From: Clostridium cuniculi
Lineage (GTDB): Bacteria > Bacillota > Clostridia > Clostridiales > Clostridiaceae
Length of the DNA: 64,000 nucleotides
Assembly (NCBI RefSeq): GCF_004353185.1
Contig: NZ_SMUS01000004.1
Span: forward strand, 62,001-126,000
Direction: 5' to 3'
In this document: in pieces, positions 38,941 through 48,168 of the stretch
How positions within the stretch are numbered: the stretch's first letter is position 1
How the letters are laid out: each line of letters starts with the position of its first letter
Notes under the pieces: generated by a model
Database searches by the model: none
What the model saw: the letters and a program-made list of their open reading frames with translations, nothing else
Told to the model about the DNA's origin: nothing
Program-made: the position numbers and the translations under genes

Positions 38941-39905
38941 AATCTCCTATTAAATTCTCTAGTAATACTTTTTGCATAATCCATATCTTGAGAAACCTCT
39001 TTTGAAACCATTATTAGTTCCGACTGAATCTCTCTACTATTATCAAGTGAAGCACACATATAAACTATCTTTTTATATGAATAATAAATATCATCAGCAA
39101 ATAATATTATTATATTTACATTTAAAATATTATTCATATATTCACCACAATTATTCGTAATTATAAATAATGAATCACTATATCCATCTATAATTTCCTT
39201 TATAAATTTAAAATCTTGATTCTTAGTATACCTAACTACTCTAATATCTAACTCTCTTAATACCTCATAGTAATGATTATAAACCTTATTTAATTTTTCT
39301 TCAGATGGTACAACTACTAATACTATTCTTTTATTTTCCTTAAACCATTTAAAGTACTCAAATAACGATAGAGGTATATTTTCTTCTAGACGTATTCTAG
39401 TACTCATTAATCTTGGTTCTACCATAGGTTCTTCTGACACTATATAAGGTAGCTCAATTTTCTCACCTATAGGAAAAATATATTCACTTGAATAAATTAT
39501 AACCTTGCTACTTTTCCAATAAATATTTTCTATAGACTCTCTAATATATTCATTACTTATTTTTGAAAACAAACTTATATCATCAACTATAACTAAATCA
39601 TAAGATTCATCTATATTATCTATATCATCTATAGTTGTGTAGTGTAAGCTAAATTCTAATTGTTTAGTGCTTATGGCCTCATCTAAACTTTCATATATGT
39701 CATTAACCCTTAGTTTTATATAATCCTTCTCTTCACTACAAAATACATATAAAATTTTTTTATTTTCATGTAAAATTTTATTTATTATATTAGAAAAAAT
39801 TTCTATAGTATTAAAAGGTCTTGTTTTTATATTTAATACTTTAGTCCTTTTTCCATACCATTTATTTATTTTTTTAAAAGCATTACTCAATTCCTTATAA
39901 TTCAT
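38916..39905 (-). CDS. Degenerate ComFA-like protein
   Basis: 329 residues, shorter than ComFA (about 450). The middle segment EPMVEPRLMSTRIRLEENIPLS and the following helicase-like domain (RIVLVVVPSEEKLNKVYNHY) resemble the ComFA C-terminal half. A DLVIVDDISLF stretch (about 104-114) sits where a DEAD-type Walker B would be. No Walker A lysine (GKT/GKS) and no zinc finger are visible, so ATPase activity is doubtful. It is co-translated with comFC, and the context supports a DNA-uptake ancestry. Confidence 0.6.
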   Translation of the reverse strand: MNYKELSNAFKKINKWYGKRTKVLNIKTRPFNTIEIFSNIINKILHENKKILYVFCSEEKDYIKLRVNDIYESLDEAISTKQLEFSLHYTTIDDIDNIDESYDLVIVDDISLFSKISNEYIRESIENIYWKSSKVIIYSSEYIFPIGEKIELPYIVSEEPMVEPRLMSTRIRLEENIPLSLFEYFKWFKENKRIVLVVVPSEEKLNKVYNHYYEVLRELDIRVVRYTKNQDFKFIKEIIDGYSDSLFIITNNCGEYMNNILNVNIIILFADDIYYSYKKIVYMCASLDNSREIQSELIMVSKEVSQDMDYAKSITREFNRRLWEKQYLK

Positions 39906-39923
39906 AGTATCGACTCCATTTAT

Positions 39924-42155
39924 CTAATCTTCACTTATTTTATCATCAGATACAATATCTAAAATTCTCTCTTTCAACGATGAATATCTCTCCATACTAT
40001 TTGTATTATCAACCATATATTTTAGTGCTTTTTGATTTCCAACAACAACTACAAGCTCCTTAGCCCTAGTTATTCCTGTATATAATATATTTCTATTCAT
40101 CAAGAAAGCTGATCCCATAAAAGCAGGTGTAATTACTACTTTAAATTCACTTCCTTGACTTTTATGTATCGTTATAGCATATGCTAACTCTAATTCTTCT
40201 ACATATACATTATCATAAACAATTCTTCTTTCATCATCAAAAATAACAGTTACTGTTCTACTTTCTTCATCAATGGACTCTATAAATCCCATATCTCCAT
40301 TAAATACGCCTACACCTTCATTATCGCCATATCCACCTATCCTATTCCACTTTAAAGAATAATTATTTTTAGTCTGCATTACTTTATCACCAACTCTAAA
40401 AATAAAATCTTTAATTTTCTTTTCTTTTTTATATTTATCAGGCGGATTTAAAATGGCTTGAAGTTCATTATTTAAATTTTCCACTCCTAAGATTCCTTTT
40501 CTAGTAGGTGATAATATTTGAATATCTTTAACCTTATTCCATTTTGAATTAAACATTGGTAATCTTCTATTTACTAAATCTAATATAGTTTTTAAAATAT
40601 TTTCATTATCTTCTCTATTATCAAAAAAGAAATCTCCACCTTTTTTATTTAAGTATGGCAACTCTCCATTATTTATTCTATGAGCATTTAATATTATCAT
40701 GCTCTCTTTTCCTTGCCTAAAAATTTCATTTAATCTTACTACTTTAATAAAATCACTATTTATTAAGTCTCTTAATACATTTCCAGGTCCTACAGATGGT
40801 AATTGATCTACATCTCCAACTATAATAACTCTTGTTCCTAATTTAATAGCTTTTAATAAGCTATTCATAAGCATTATATCAATCATAGATGCTTCATCAA
40901 TTATTATTACATCTCCTTCTAATGGTTCACCTTCACCTTTTCCAAAGAATGAATTTTCATCATCACTTACTCCCATCTCTAATAACCTATGTATTGTTTT
41001 TGCTTCACGCCCTGTTGATTCTGTCATTCTTTTAGCTGCTCTTCCTGTTGGTGCTGCTAAAAGAACCTTCATTCCATTATTTTCATATATTTCTATTATA
41101 CATTTAATTATTGTAGTTTTTCCAGTCCCAGGCCCTCCAGTTATTATTTCAATTCCATTTTCAAAAGCTCCTATTATAGCATCTTTTTGAGAATCAGCGA
41201 ATTTAATATTATTTTTACTTTCAAAACTAGATATCTCAAAAGCAATATCTGAATTTATAGTTTGAAAGTTCTCTATACTTAAAGTAATAATCTTATTTGT
41301 AACACCTAATTCACAAAAATAATATGGCAATGAGTATACTGCTTCAACATCATTAATTTTTTCTACCTTTATTTTTCCTTCTAAAACACTATTATATATA
41401 TTAGCTTCTATTAACTCTTTATCAACCATTAAAACCTTTTGACATTCTGCAATTAACTTATCCTTAGGCATATATGTATTTCCAAGTCCTGAAAAATTAT
41501 TTAAAACATATCTTATTCCACTTTGAATTCTAAAATCTGATTGTGGTTCAATTCCTAAACTTTTTGCAATTCTATCAGAGGTTAAGAAACCAATACCAGA
41601 TATTTCATCATTTAATATATATGGATTTTTTGAAACTATATCTATAGAATCTGGACCAAACTTTTTATAAATTTTTAAACATTGATTTATTGTAACTCCA
41701 TGTTTTTGAAAAAACATTATAATATCTTTTAGTTCTTTACTCTCAAGGTAAGATTCATATATTATGTTAAATTTCTTTTCACCAATTCCTTCAACTTCTT
41801 TTAATCGTTCAATATTATTATCAAGTATATCTAATGTTTCTACTCCAAATGCCTTAACTATCTTTTTAGCAGTGACAGGACCTATACCATGAATTATTCC
41901 TGTACTTAAATATTTTTCAATTTCTCTTGCTGAGGTCGGAAGAATTTCTTTGTATTCTTCTACATTAAATTGCCTTCCAAACTGCTTATGATTTATCCAA
42001 TTTCCCTTTATTTCTATTTGCTGCCCTTCTTTTATTAATGGCATTATTCCAACAATTGTTACTACTTCCTTATTTGCCGTTATCTTTGCTACTATATATC
42101 CACTATCTTCGCTCTTAAATATTATTGCTTCTACTAAGCCCTCTAATATTTCCAT
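39924..42155 (-). CDS. recD2: RecD2-type ATP-dependent 5'-3' helicase
   Basis: 743 residues. N-terminal OB-like domain, helix-hairpin-helix region (about 70-140, GIHGIGPVTAKKIVKAFG, EGIGEKKF), then an SF1B helicase with Walker A GGPGTGKTTI (about 341-350), APTGRAAKRM, VIIDEASMIDI (Walker B), GDVDQLPSVGPG, and AYAITIHKSQGSEF near the C-terminus. RecD2 unwinds DNA in recombination and repair in bacteria that lack a RecBCD role for RecD. It may be the first gene of recD2-comFA-comFC. Confidence 0.95.
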   Translation of the reverse strand: MEILEGLVEAIIFKSEDSGYIVAKITANKEVVTIVGIMPLIKEGQQIEIKGNWINHKQFGRQFNVEEYKEILPTSAREIEKYLSTGIIHGIGPVTAKKIVKAFGVETLDILDNNIERLKEVEGIGEKKFNIIYESYLESKELKDIIMFFQKHGVTINQCLKIYKKFGPDSIDIVSKNPYILNDEISGIGFLTSDRIAKSLGIEPQSDFRIQSGIRYVLNNFSGLGNTYMPKDKLIAECQKVLMVDKELIEANIYNSVLEGKIKVEKINDVEAVYSLPYYFCELGVTNKIITLSIENFQTINSDIAFEISSFESKNNIKFADSQKDAIIGAFENGIEIITGGPGTGKTTIIKCIIEIYENNGMKVLLAAPTGRAAKRMTESTGREAKTIHRLLEMGVSDDENSFFGKGEGEPLEGDVIIIDEASMIDIMLMNSLLKAIKLGTRVIIVGDVDQLPSVGPGNVLRDLINSDFIKVVRLNEIFRQGKESMIILNAHRINNGELPYLNKKGGDFFFDNREDNENILKTILDLVNRRLPMFNSKWNKVKDIQILSPTRKGILGVENLNNELQAILNPPDKYKKEKKIKDFIFRVGDKVMQTKNNYSLKWNRIGGYGDNEGVGVFNGDMGFIESIDEESRTVTVIFDDERRIVYDNVYVEELELAYAITIHKSQGSEFKVVITPAFMGSAFLMNRNILYTGITRAKELVVVVGNQKALKYMVDNTNSMERYSSLKERILDIVSDDKISED

Positions 42156-42333
42156 ATTATCGCTCCAAACATTTTATTTTACTTATTAATATTATATAAT
42201 TATATCATAAGTAAATTTTTCATTGTTTAATTTACCTTATACATTTATATTTAAATTATACACTTAAATTTTACTTACTAATTAATATTAACTTATTATT
42301 AAATAGTTAAACATAAAACTGGAGGGAATTTAA

Positions 42334-43473
42334 ATGTTATTAAAAAATTGTAATATAGTCTTTTTAGATAGAATCGAAAAAGGCTCACTATTAATTGAAA
42401 ACGGTATAATAAAAGAAATTAATCCATCTGAAACAAAGGTTCAAAACGCTATAGATTGTAAAGGTTTATATGTTTCTCCTGGATTTGTTGATGTTCATAT
42501 TCATGGTGCTGGTGGCCATGATACAATGGATGGAACATTTGAAGCAATTAATGAAATATCAAAAACTATTTGTAAGTATGGTACAACCTCATTTACTCCA
42601 ACAACAATGACTATGTCTGCTGATGACATATTAAAATCTATGATATCTATAAAAAAAGCAAAAATAGAAGGAACTGATGGTGCTATTGTTTTAGGTGCTC
42701 ATTTAGAAGGTCCTTTTATAAGCCCTAGTGCAATAGGTGCACAAAATCCAAACTATTTAATATCACCTTCATATGAAAACTTTGAATCAATGACTGGTGA
42801 TGCTATTGATGCAGTGGTTTCTATTACTATGGCACCTGAAGTTGAAGGAGCTAAAGAACTTGCTTCAATTTTATCATCTAAAGGTATTCGTTGTTCTATG
42901 GGCCACACTAAGGCAACTTACGAAGAAGCTATTGATGGTATAAAACACGGCTTCTGCCATTCTACTCATCTATTTAATGCCATGACTGGATTTACTCATA
43001 GAGAACCTGGTGTAGTTGGAGCAACTTTCGATTCAGACATAACTACTGAAACTATTTCTGATGGTATTCATATATCATATCCATCTTTAAGAGTTGCATA
43101 TAAACAAAAAGGAACTGACAAAACTCTACTTGTAACAGATGCAATGTGTGCTTGCGGAATGCCTGATGGCACATATGCTTTAGGTGGACAACCTGTAATC
43201 GTTAAAAGCGGTGCCGCAAGATTAGAAAATGGTGCCTTAGCTGGCTCAATCTTAACATTAAATAGAGCTATTAAAAATCTATATGATAATACAGATTATC
43301 CATTATATGAAATTGTCAAAATGGCTTCTTATAATGGTGCTAAATACTGTAGAGTTGATGATAGAAAAGGCCAAATAAAAGAAAACTTTGATGCTGATTT
43401 AACTGTTTTTGATGAAAATATAGATGTTAAAATGACTATAATTGGCGGAAAAGTTGTTTATAATAACCTATAA
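42334..43473 (+). CDS. nagA: N-acetylglucosamine-6-phosphate deacetylase
   Basis: Converts GlcNAc-6-P to GlcN-6-P and acetate, feeding amino sugars into glycolysis or wall synthesis. 379 residues, with metal and substrate motifs VDVHIHGAGGHDTMDG (about 53-68), GAHLEGPFI (about 127-135), GHTKATYEEA (about 191-200), HSTHLFNAMTG and the catalytic D in VTDAM. TGGAGGG precedes the ATG. No nagB or PTS gene is nearby. It converges on metK with a shared terminator. Confidence 0.95.
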   Translation: MLLKNCNIVFLDRIEKGSLLIENGIIKEINPSETKVQNAIDCKGLYVSPGFVDVHIHGAGGHDTMDGTFEAINEISKTICKYGTTSFTPTTMTMSADDILKSMISIKKAKIEGTDGAIVLGAHLEGPFISPSAIGAQNPNYLISPSYENFESMTGDAIDAVVSITMAPEVEGAKELASILSSKGIRCSMGHTKATYEEAIDGIKHGFCHSTHLFNAMTGFTHREPGVVGATFDSDITTETISDGIHISYPSLRVAYKQKGTDKTLLVTDAMCACGMPDGTYALGGQPVIVKSGAARLENGALAGSILTLNRAIKNLYDNTDYPLYEIVKMASYNGAKYCRVDDRKGQIKENFDADLTVFDENIDVKMTIIGGKVVYNNL

Positions 43474-43481
43474 AACAAATT

Positions 43482-43513
43482 AAAGCGAGATACAAATAGT
43501 ATCTCGCTTTTTT
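43482..43513. terminator. Bidirectional terminator between nagA and metK
   Basis: The stem AAAGCGAGATAC/GTATCTCGCTTT with a five-base loop has T runs at either side. Confidence 0.88.
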
Positions 43514-43514
43514 A

Positions 43515-44690
43515 TTATAGATATTTTCTAATTTCATCTACTTTATTTAACTCTTCCCATGGAAGGTTTAAGTCATTTCTTCCGAAATGTCCATAAGCAG
43601 CTGTTTGTCTATATAAAGGTCTTCTTAATTCAAGATCTCTTATTATTGCTCCTGGTCTTAAATCAAATACTTTTTCAACAATATTTGTTATTTCTTGATC
43701 TGAAATTTTACCTGTTCCAAAAGTCTCAACTTCAATAGAAACTGGTTTTGCAACACCTATTGCATAAGCTAATTGTATTTCTAATTTATCCGCAACACCT
43801 GCTGCAACTAAGTTCTTAGCAACCCATCTCGCTGCATATGCTGCTGATCTATCAACCTTTGTTGGATCTTTTCCTGAGAACGCACCACCACCGTGTCTTC
43901 CATATCCTCCATAAGTATCAACTATAATCTTTCTACCTGTTAGTCCACTATCACCTTGTGGGCCTCCAACAACAAATCTTCCTGTTGGATTTATATAATA
44001 CTTAGTTGACTCATCTAGTAATTCAGCTGGAATAACATCCTTTATAACATGTTCCATTAAATCTTCTCTTATTTGTTCTTGACTAACATGGTCATCATGT
44101 TGAGTAGAAATTACTATTGCATCGATTCTAACAACTCTATTATCATCATATTCTACTGTTACTTGAGTTTTTCCATCTGGTCTTAAGTAAGGTAAAGTTT
44201 TATTTTTTCTCACTTCTGTTAATCTTCTAGATAATCTATGCGCCATAGCAATTGGTGATGGCATATATTCTGGCGTTTCATTAGTGGCAAAGCCAAACAT
44301 CATACCTTGATCCCCTGCTCCAACAGCTTCAACATTATCCTTTTCACCAGCTCTAGATTCTAATGCCTCATCAACACCCATAGCAATATCACCTGATTGT
44401 TCATCAATAGATGTTAAAACTGAACATGTATCACAATCAAATCCATATTTTGCTCTATCATATCCTATTTCTCTTATTGTTTTTCTAACTACTTTAGGAA
44501 TATCCACATAACAAGATGTTGATATTTCTCCCATTACTAATACCATCCCTGTTGTTACTGCTGTTTCACAAGCAACTCTTGCCATAGGATCCTTCTCTAA
44601 TATACTGTCTAAAACTGCATCTGATATTTGATCACATATTTTATCTGGATGCCCTTCTGTCACTGATTCTGAGGTAAATAATCTTTTCAT
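43515..44690 (-). CDS. metK: S-adenosylmethionine synthetase
   Basis: Makes SAM from methionine and ATP. 391 residues, with [17 protein letters not shown] near the start, [10 protein letters not shown] (about 116-125), [19 protein letters not shown] (about 256-274) and the late [19 protein letters not shown] place the start at 44690 from family alignment; the AAAGGAG is 11 bases upstream, slightly far. A SAM-I riboswitch with terminator sits directly upstream, so the gene is shut off by its own product. Confidence 0.97.
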   Translation of the reverse strand: MKRLFTSESVTEGHPDKICDQISDAVLDSILEKDPMARVACETAVTTGMVLVMGEISTSCYVDIPKVVRKTIREIGYDRAKYGFDCDTCSVLTSIDEQSGDIAMGVDEALESRAGEKDNVEAVGAGDQGMMFGFATNETPEYMPSPIAMAHRLSRRLTEVRKNKTLPYLRPDGKTQVTVEYDDNRVVRIDAIVISTQHDDHVSQEQIREDLMEHVIKDVIPAELLDESTKYYINPTGRFVVGGPQGDSGLTGRKIIVDTYGGYGRHGGGAFSGKDPTKVDRSAAYAARWVAKNLVAAGVADKLEIQLAYAIGVAKPVSIEVETFGTGKISDQEITNIVEKVFDLRPGAIIRDLELRRPLYRQTAAYGHFGRNDLNLPWEELNKVDEIRKYL

Positions 44691-44734
44691 TTTTTGCTTA
44701 GCTCCTTTCATTTTTTGATATTAATTCTAAGCAA

Positions 44735-44963
44735 TAAAAAAAGCCTCTTCAAGATAGAAGAGACTGCAATTATCTAAGGTCTTTCTTATCTTGCAAAAAA
44801 ATAATTTTATGCAGGAATTTGCACCACGTCTACCAGTTGCAAGTGACAAGTGACAGGTGACAAATTATTTAATTTAACTTGTCACTTGTCACTTATCACT
44901 TGTCACTATCGACAGGTTGCCGGGTTTCATAGGGCCTTTCTCCCTCCACCTCTCTGGATAAGA
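44735..44963 (-). promoter_or_regulatory. SAM-I (S-box) riboswitch upstream of metK
   Basis: On the minus strand: CTTATCCAGAGAGGTGGAGG, GGCCCTATGAAACCCGGCAACC, GGTGCAAATTCCTGC and the closing GATAAG, which are the conserved S-box blocks. The aptamer spans 44785-44963. The terminator GTCTCTTC/GAAGAGGC plus T run lies at 44735-44766. The P3 region is greatly enlarged by a palindromic repeat (44838-44908). Confidence 0.95.
44838..44908. repeat. Palindromic TGACAAG repeat inside the SAM riboswitch P3 region
   Basis: AAGTGACAAGTGACAGGTGACAA faces TTGTCACTTGTCACTT plus ATCACTTGTCACT across an AT-rich loop of about 15 bases. Seven-to-nine base TGACAAG units are repeated in tandem within each arm. 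It lies between GGCAACC and GGTGC of the aptamer, so it extends a peripheral hairpin without touching the SAM-binding core. It is related to the element at 34388-34473. Confidence 0.75.
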
Positions 44964-45069
44964 ACTAATATCAAATTTTACTTACACAATATTATAACAA
45001 TATATTTATACTATGTCAATAGAAATTATATACCTTATTATTAATATGAAATTCAAATTATTTTTTTAT

Positions 45070-45102
45070 AAAAAAATAAAAGCATGGTATTAACCATGCT
45101 TT
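45070..45102 (-). terminator. Terminator of the tRNA array
   Basis: The stem AAAGCATGGT/ACCATGCTTT is followed by TATTTTTTT on the minus strand, immediately after the last tRNA. Confidence 0.88.
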
Positions 45103-45186
45103 GGTGGGGGAGGACGGATTCGAACCATCGAAGCGAATCGCAACAGATTTACAGTCTGCCCCCTTTGGCCACTCGGGAACTCCCCC
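45102..45186 (-). tRNA. tRNA-Tyr (GTA), array copy 3
   Basis: 85 nt with a long variable arm, anticodon loop CTGTAAA (GTA) and encoded CCA. It is the last gene in the transcription order and identical to the two other Tyr copies. Confidence 0.95.
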
Positions 45187-45191
45187 TTATT

Positions 45192-45266
45192 TGGAGCTTC
45201 ATGTCGGAGTCGAACCAACAACCTGCTGATTACAAGTCAGCTGCTCTGCCATTGAGCCAATGAAGC
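45192..45266 (-). tRNA. tRNA-Thr (TGT), array copy 2
   Basis: 75 nt, acceptor GCTTCAT/ATGAAGC, anticodon loop CTTGTAA (TGT) and encoded CCA. It is identical to 45466-45540. Confidence 0.95.
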
Positions 45267-45271
45267 TTATT

Positions 45272-45347
45272 TGGTGGAAACAACAGGGATCGAACCTGTG
45301 ACCCTCTGCTTGTAAGGCAGATGCTCTCCCAGCTGAGCTATGCTTCC
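45272..45347 (-). tRNA. tRNA-Val (TAC)
   Basis: 76 nt, acceptor GGAAGCA/TGTTTCC (with G-T pairing), anticodon loop CTTACAA (TAC) and encoded CCA. It is the only Val gene in the array. Confidence 0.95.
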
Positions 45348-45377
45348 ATATCAATATTAATAAAATTAAATTTTAAA

Positions 45378-45462
45378 TGGTGGGGGAGGACGGATTCGAA
45401 CCATCGAAGCGAATCGCAACAGATTTACAGTCTGCCCCCTTTGGCCACTCGGGAACTCCCCC
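45378..45462 (-). tRNA. tRNA-Tyr (GTA), array copy 2
   Basis: 85 nt, identical to the other Tyr copies. It is separated from the Thr gene upstream by only three bases. Confidence 0.95.
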
Positions 45463-45465
45463 ATT

Positions 45466-45540
45466 TGGAGCTTCATGTCGGAGTCGAACCAACAACCTGC
45501 TGATTACAAGTCAGCTGCTCTGCCATTGAGCCAATGAAGC
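45466..45540 (-). tRNA. tRNA-Thr (TGT), array copy 1
   Basis: 75 nt, identical to 45192-45266, with anticodon TGT and encoded CCA. Confidence 0.95.
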
Positions 45541-45576
45541 ATATTCCAATTTAATTTTATTTTCTTTAGTTATTAA

Positions 45577-45661
45577 TGGTGGGGGAGGACGGATTCGAAC
45601 CATCGAAGCGAATCGCAACAGATTTACAGTCTGCCCCCTTTGGCCACTCGGGAACTCCCCC
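45577..45661 (-). tRNA. tRNA-Tyr (GTA), array copy 1
   Basis: 85 nt and the first tRNA of the array. The transcription order is Tyr-Thr-Tyr-Val-Thr-Tyr, which points to internal duplication of a Tyr/Thr block. Confidence 0.95.
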
Positions 45662-45721
45662 ATATCTCATATTAATAACTTTGCTGCCGTTCGTTATGTC
45701 ACCGCCGAACTGACAAGGATT

Positions 45722-45750
45722 AGTATATAATTAAAGTTAACATAAATCAA
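45722..45750 (-). promoter_or_regulatory. Promoter of the tRNA array
   Basis: TTGATT and TATACT are separated by 17 bases on the minus strand. The predicted start is near 45714, followed by a GC-richer leader (45675-45713) that can form TGTCA/TGACA or GTTCG/CGAAC hairpins. The remaining gap 45751-46063 is very AT-rich and shows nothing else. Confidence 0.7.
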
Positions 45751-46063
45751 CCCCTATTTTCAGCGTTTTTATGTAGTTATTCTTATTTAACTCTTATTTT
45801 CTCTTTTTTTCTCTCTTTAAATACAATATTCACTTTTTTTATAAAAAACTAATTAACATATTAATGCAAGTAAAATTAAAATTGATTCATATATTTTAGT
45901 AACATATATGGTTCTATAAAAATATATTATATATTGCAAGAATATCTTTATATTAAAAGTTAATCTATATTATTTTCCTAATAAAATTATATTATCAAAT
46001 TTCCAATCATATATTTTTATATATGATATTCTTTCATCTATTATTATGATAGGGGTGAATTAT

Positions 46064-46597
46064 TTGATAAAACGAAAATTTAACTATAAATCTAATTTAG
46101 CATACTATGAAATTGCTGAATTTATGAGAAAGTATATTAACTCTGATACTATAATAGTTTGTATTGGTACTGATAAATGTGTAGGTGATTGTTTGGGACC
46201 ATTAGTTGGAACATTTCTTGAAGAACATAATTTTCCCTTACCTGTATATGGTACATTAAGAGATCCTATTCATGCACTAAATCTTGATAAAAAATTAATT
46301 GAAATAAACAAACTACATCCTACTGCCTCTATAATAGGTATTGATGCATGCTTAGGTGACACAAACTCCATAGGCGAAATTCATACTCGCGATTATCCAA
46401 TACATCCTGGAAAAGGTGTAGGAAAATCTTTACCTGACGTTGGCACTGCCTCTATAATAGGAATAATTGATTCAAGTGATACTGCTGAATTCTTTACTTC
46501 TAGAAGTATACGACTTCACTTGGTATTTGAAATGGCAAAAGTTATTTCTCATGGATTAATTCACGCATATTATCTAAATACTATAATTAATAAATAA
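46064..46597 (+). CDS. yyaC: YyaC-type spore protease homologue
   Basis: 177 residues, matching the YyaC family (a putative sporulation protease of the GPR/HybD-like fold): IGTDKCVGDCLGPLVG (about 33-48), YGTLRDPIHALNL (about 64-76) and GIDACLGD (about 93-100). The TTG at 46064 has GGGG eight bases before it; an ATG at 46046 would place that site inside the gene, so I prefer TTG. The role is inferred from family only. It is a single gene on the plus strand. Confidence 0.82.
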   Translation: MIKRKFNYKSNLAYYEIAEFMRKYINSDTIIVCIGTDKCVGDCLGPLVGTFLEEHNFPLPVYGTLRDPIHALNLDKKLIEINKLHPTASIIGIDACLGDTNSIGEIHTRDYPIHPGKGVGKSLPDVGTASIIGIIDSSDTAEFFTSRSIRLHLVFEMAKVISHGLIHAYYLNTIINK

Positions 46598-46626
46598 AGC
46601 TAGAAGTTAATTACTTCTAGCTTTAT
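46596..46626. terminator. Hairpin between yyaC and mbl
   Basis: The stem AAAGCTAGAAGT/ACTTCTAGCTTT with a five-base loop lies between converging genes and overlaps the yyaC stop. T runs are short on both sides. Confidence 0.6.
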
Positions 46627-46651
46627 CATCTTATAAAAAATATCATAATAA

Positions 46652-47686
46652 TTAATTTATTAATTGTATCTCTCTACTTGAAAAATCGTTGTCCAATTTG
46701 CTGACATAATTTAAAACTTCACCAGTTCCTATTGCAACAGCTTCCACTGGATCTTCTGCTATTTTAACTGTTATACCTGTATTTTCTTCAATAAGCTTAT
46801 CCAATCCATCAATTAATGCACCACCACCAGTCATTAATATTCCTTTTTCTATTATGTCTGCAGATAACTCTGGTGGAGTTTTCTCCAATACTGATTTTAC
46901 ACTCTCAACTATTAATGATACAGGCTCCATTAATGCCCCTCTTAACTCTTCAGTAGAAATAACTATTTCATCAGGTAAACCTGTGATTAAATTTCTTCCT
47001 TTCATTGTAGTTGTTAAATTTCTAGATCCTTTAAATACTGATCCAATTGTTACTTTTAAATCCTCAGATGTTTTTTCTCCAATTAGAATCTTATATTTAC
47101 TTCTAACATATCTTGTAATGGCTTCATCAAATTTATCACCAGCAACTTTAATTGATTCTCTTATAACTATCCCACCTAATGAAATTACAGCTATATCAGT
47201 TGTCCCTCCACCAATATCAACTATCATATGACCATCTGGTTTAGTTATATCTAATCCGGCACCAATTGCTGCTGCTAATGGTTCTTCTATAAGATGTACC
47301 TTTTTAGCTCCTGAGTTCATTGTTGCATCTACAACAGCTCTTTTTTCTACCTCAGTTGCTTGAGATGGTATACATACCATTACTTTAGGAGCTATTACTC
47401 TTCCTTTTCCACATGCTTTTTTTATAAAAGCCTTCAGCATTTTTTCTGTTATATCATAATCAGAAATAACGCCATCCCTTAATGGGCGAACTGCAACTAT
47501 ATTTCCTGGTGTTCTACCAATCATTTTTCTTGCCTCTTCACCAACCGCTAACACTTTATTATTGTTTTTATTAATGGCTACAACTGATGGTTCTTTTAAT
47601 AAAATACCTTTTCCTTTAACATATACAAGTACAGTAGCTGTTCCTAAATCTATCCCTAAATCGCTACCACTTCTCCAAAACCACAT
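46652..47686 (-). CDS. mbl: MreB paralogue (Mbl type)
   Basis: Second actin-like protein of the window. 344 residues with [50 protein letters not shown] and MTGGGALIDGLD. It differs from the mreB at 2258-3277 in its N-terminus (MWFWRSGSD, possible membrane-binding tryptophans) and C-terminus. Its place directly after spoIIID matches the Bacillus spoIIID-mbl order, hence the name. It likely guides lateral wall synthesis, perhaps with a sporulation-linked read-through. Confidence 0.9.
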   Translation of the reverse strand: MWFWRSGSDLGIDLGTATVLVYVKGKGILLKEPSVVAINKNNNKVLAVGEEARKMIGRTPGNIVAVRPLRDGVISDYDITEKMLKAFIKKACGKGRVIAPKVMVCIPSQATEVEKRAVVDATMNSGAKKVHLIEEPLAAAIGAGLDITKPDGHMIVDIGGGTTDIAVISLGGIVIRESIKVAGDKFDEAITRYVRSKYKILIGEKTSEDLKVTIGSVFKGSRNLTTTMKGRNLITGLPDEIVISTEELRGALMEPVSLIVESVKSVLEKTPPELSADIIEKGILMTGGGALIDGLDKLIEENTGITVKIAEDPVEAVAIGTGEVLNYVSKLDNDFSSREIQLIN

Positions 47687-47788
47687 TTAATTCACTCCTA
47701 AATATATAATAATTTCAAAATAATTGTTTTTTCTACAAATTTATCCCTACTACAATTATATATGTAATGAATTTATCATTCAATCTTT

Positions 47789-48043
47789 TTATAATTCATT
47801 TTCCTTGTATTTCATTTTTGTAGCTTCTCCGCCTCTTATATGTCTTTCTGATTTATTTAACTCTAATATTAAATGTGTTTGTTCTGCTATTGCTGGATTA
47901 ATTTTAGGTAATCTTTCAGTCATATCCTTATGAATAGTACTCTTACTCACACCAAATACTTTTGCTGTTTTTCTTATTGTAGCCTTTGAGTCAATTATAT
48001 ACTGTGCAACTTCTAAAACTCTTTCTTCAATATAATCTTTCAA
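47789..48043 (-). CDS. spoIIID: Sporulation transcription regulator SpoIIID
   Basis: DNA-binding switch protein of the mother cell that modulates the SigE regulon. 84 residues with a helix-turn-helix at about 20-42 (ATIRKTAKVFGVSKSTIHKDM) and the basic C-terminal region GGEATKMKYK that also contacts DNA. AGGAGG precedes the ATG. It lies between spoIIQ and mbl as in Bacillus. Confidence 0.97.
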   Translation of the reverse strand: MKDYIEERVLEVAQYIIDSKATIRKTAKVFGVSKSTIHKDMTERLPKINPAIAEQTHLILELNKSERHIRGGEATKMKYKENEL

Positions 48044-48133
48044 AATTCTACCTCCTTAACCTCTATTTATTATTTACTCAACATAAAAAAAATTCATAAA
48101 GTTTACATAAAAATAAAAACTAAATATTTTTCA

Positions 48134-48160
48134 AGTATCAACCATAAAATGGTTGATACT
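48134..48160 (-). terminator. Hairpin after spoIIQ
   Basis: AAGTATCAACCA/TGGTTGATACTT has a three-to-five base loop. The T run on the minus strand is poor (GAAAAATATTT), so it may be a processing or weak terminator hairpin. Confidence 0.55.
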
Positions 48161-48168
48161 TAAAACAA

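Noticed and set aside
44838..44908. Tandem TGACAAG units considered as a CRISPR-like array
   Set aside because: Units are 7-9 bases, contiguous and palindromic, with no spacers and no cas genes nearby.
44850..45044. 64-codon plus-strand frame
   Set aside because: It overlaps the SAM riboswitch and the palindromic repeat; the coding appearance comes from the tandem repeat.
45321..45503. 60-codon frame over the tRNA array
   Set aside because: It is made of tRNA-Val, Tyr and Thr antisense sequence.
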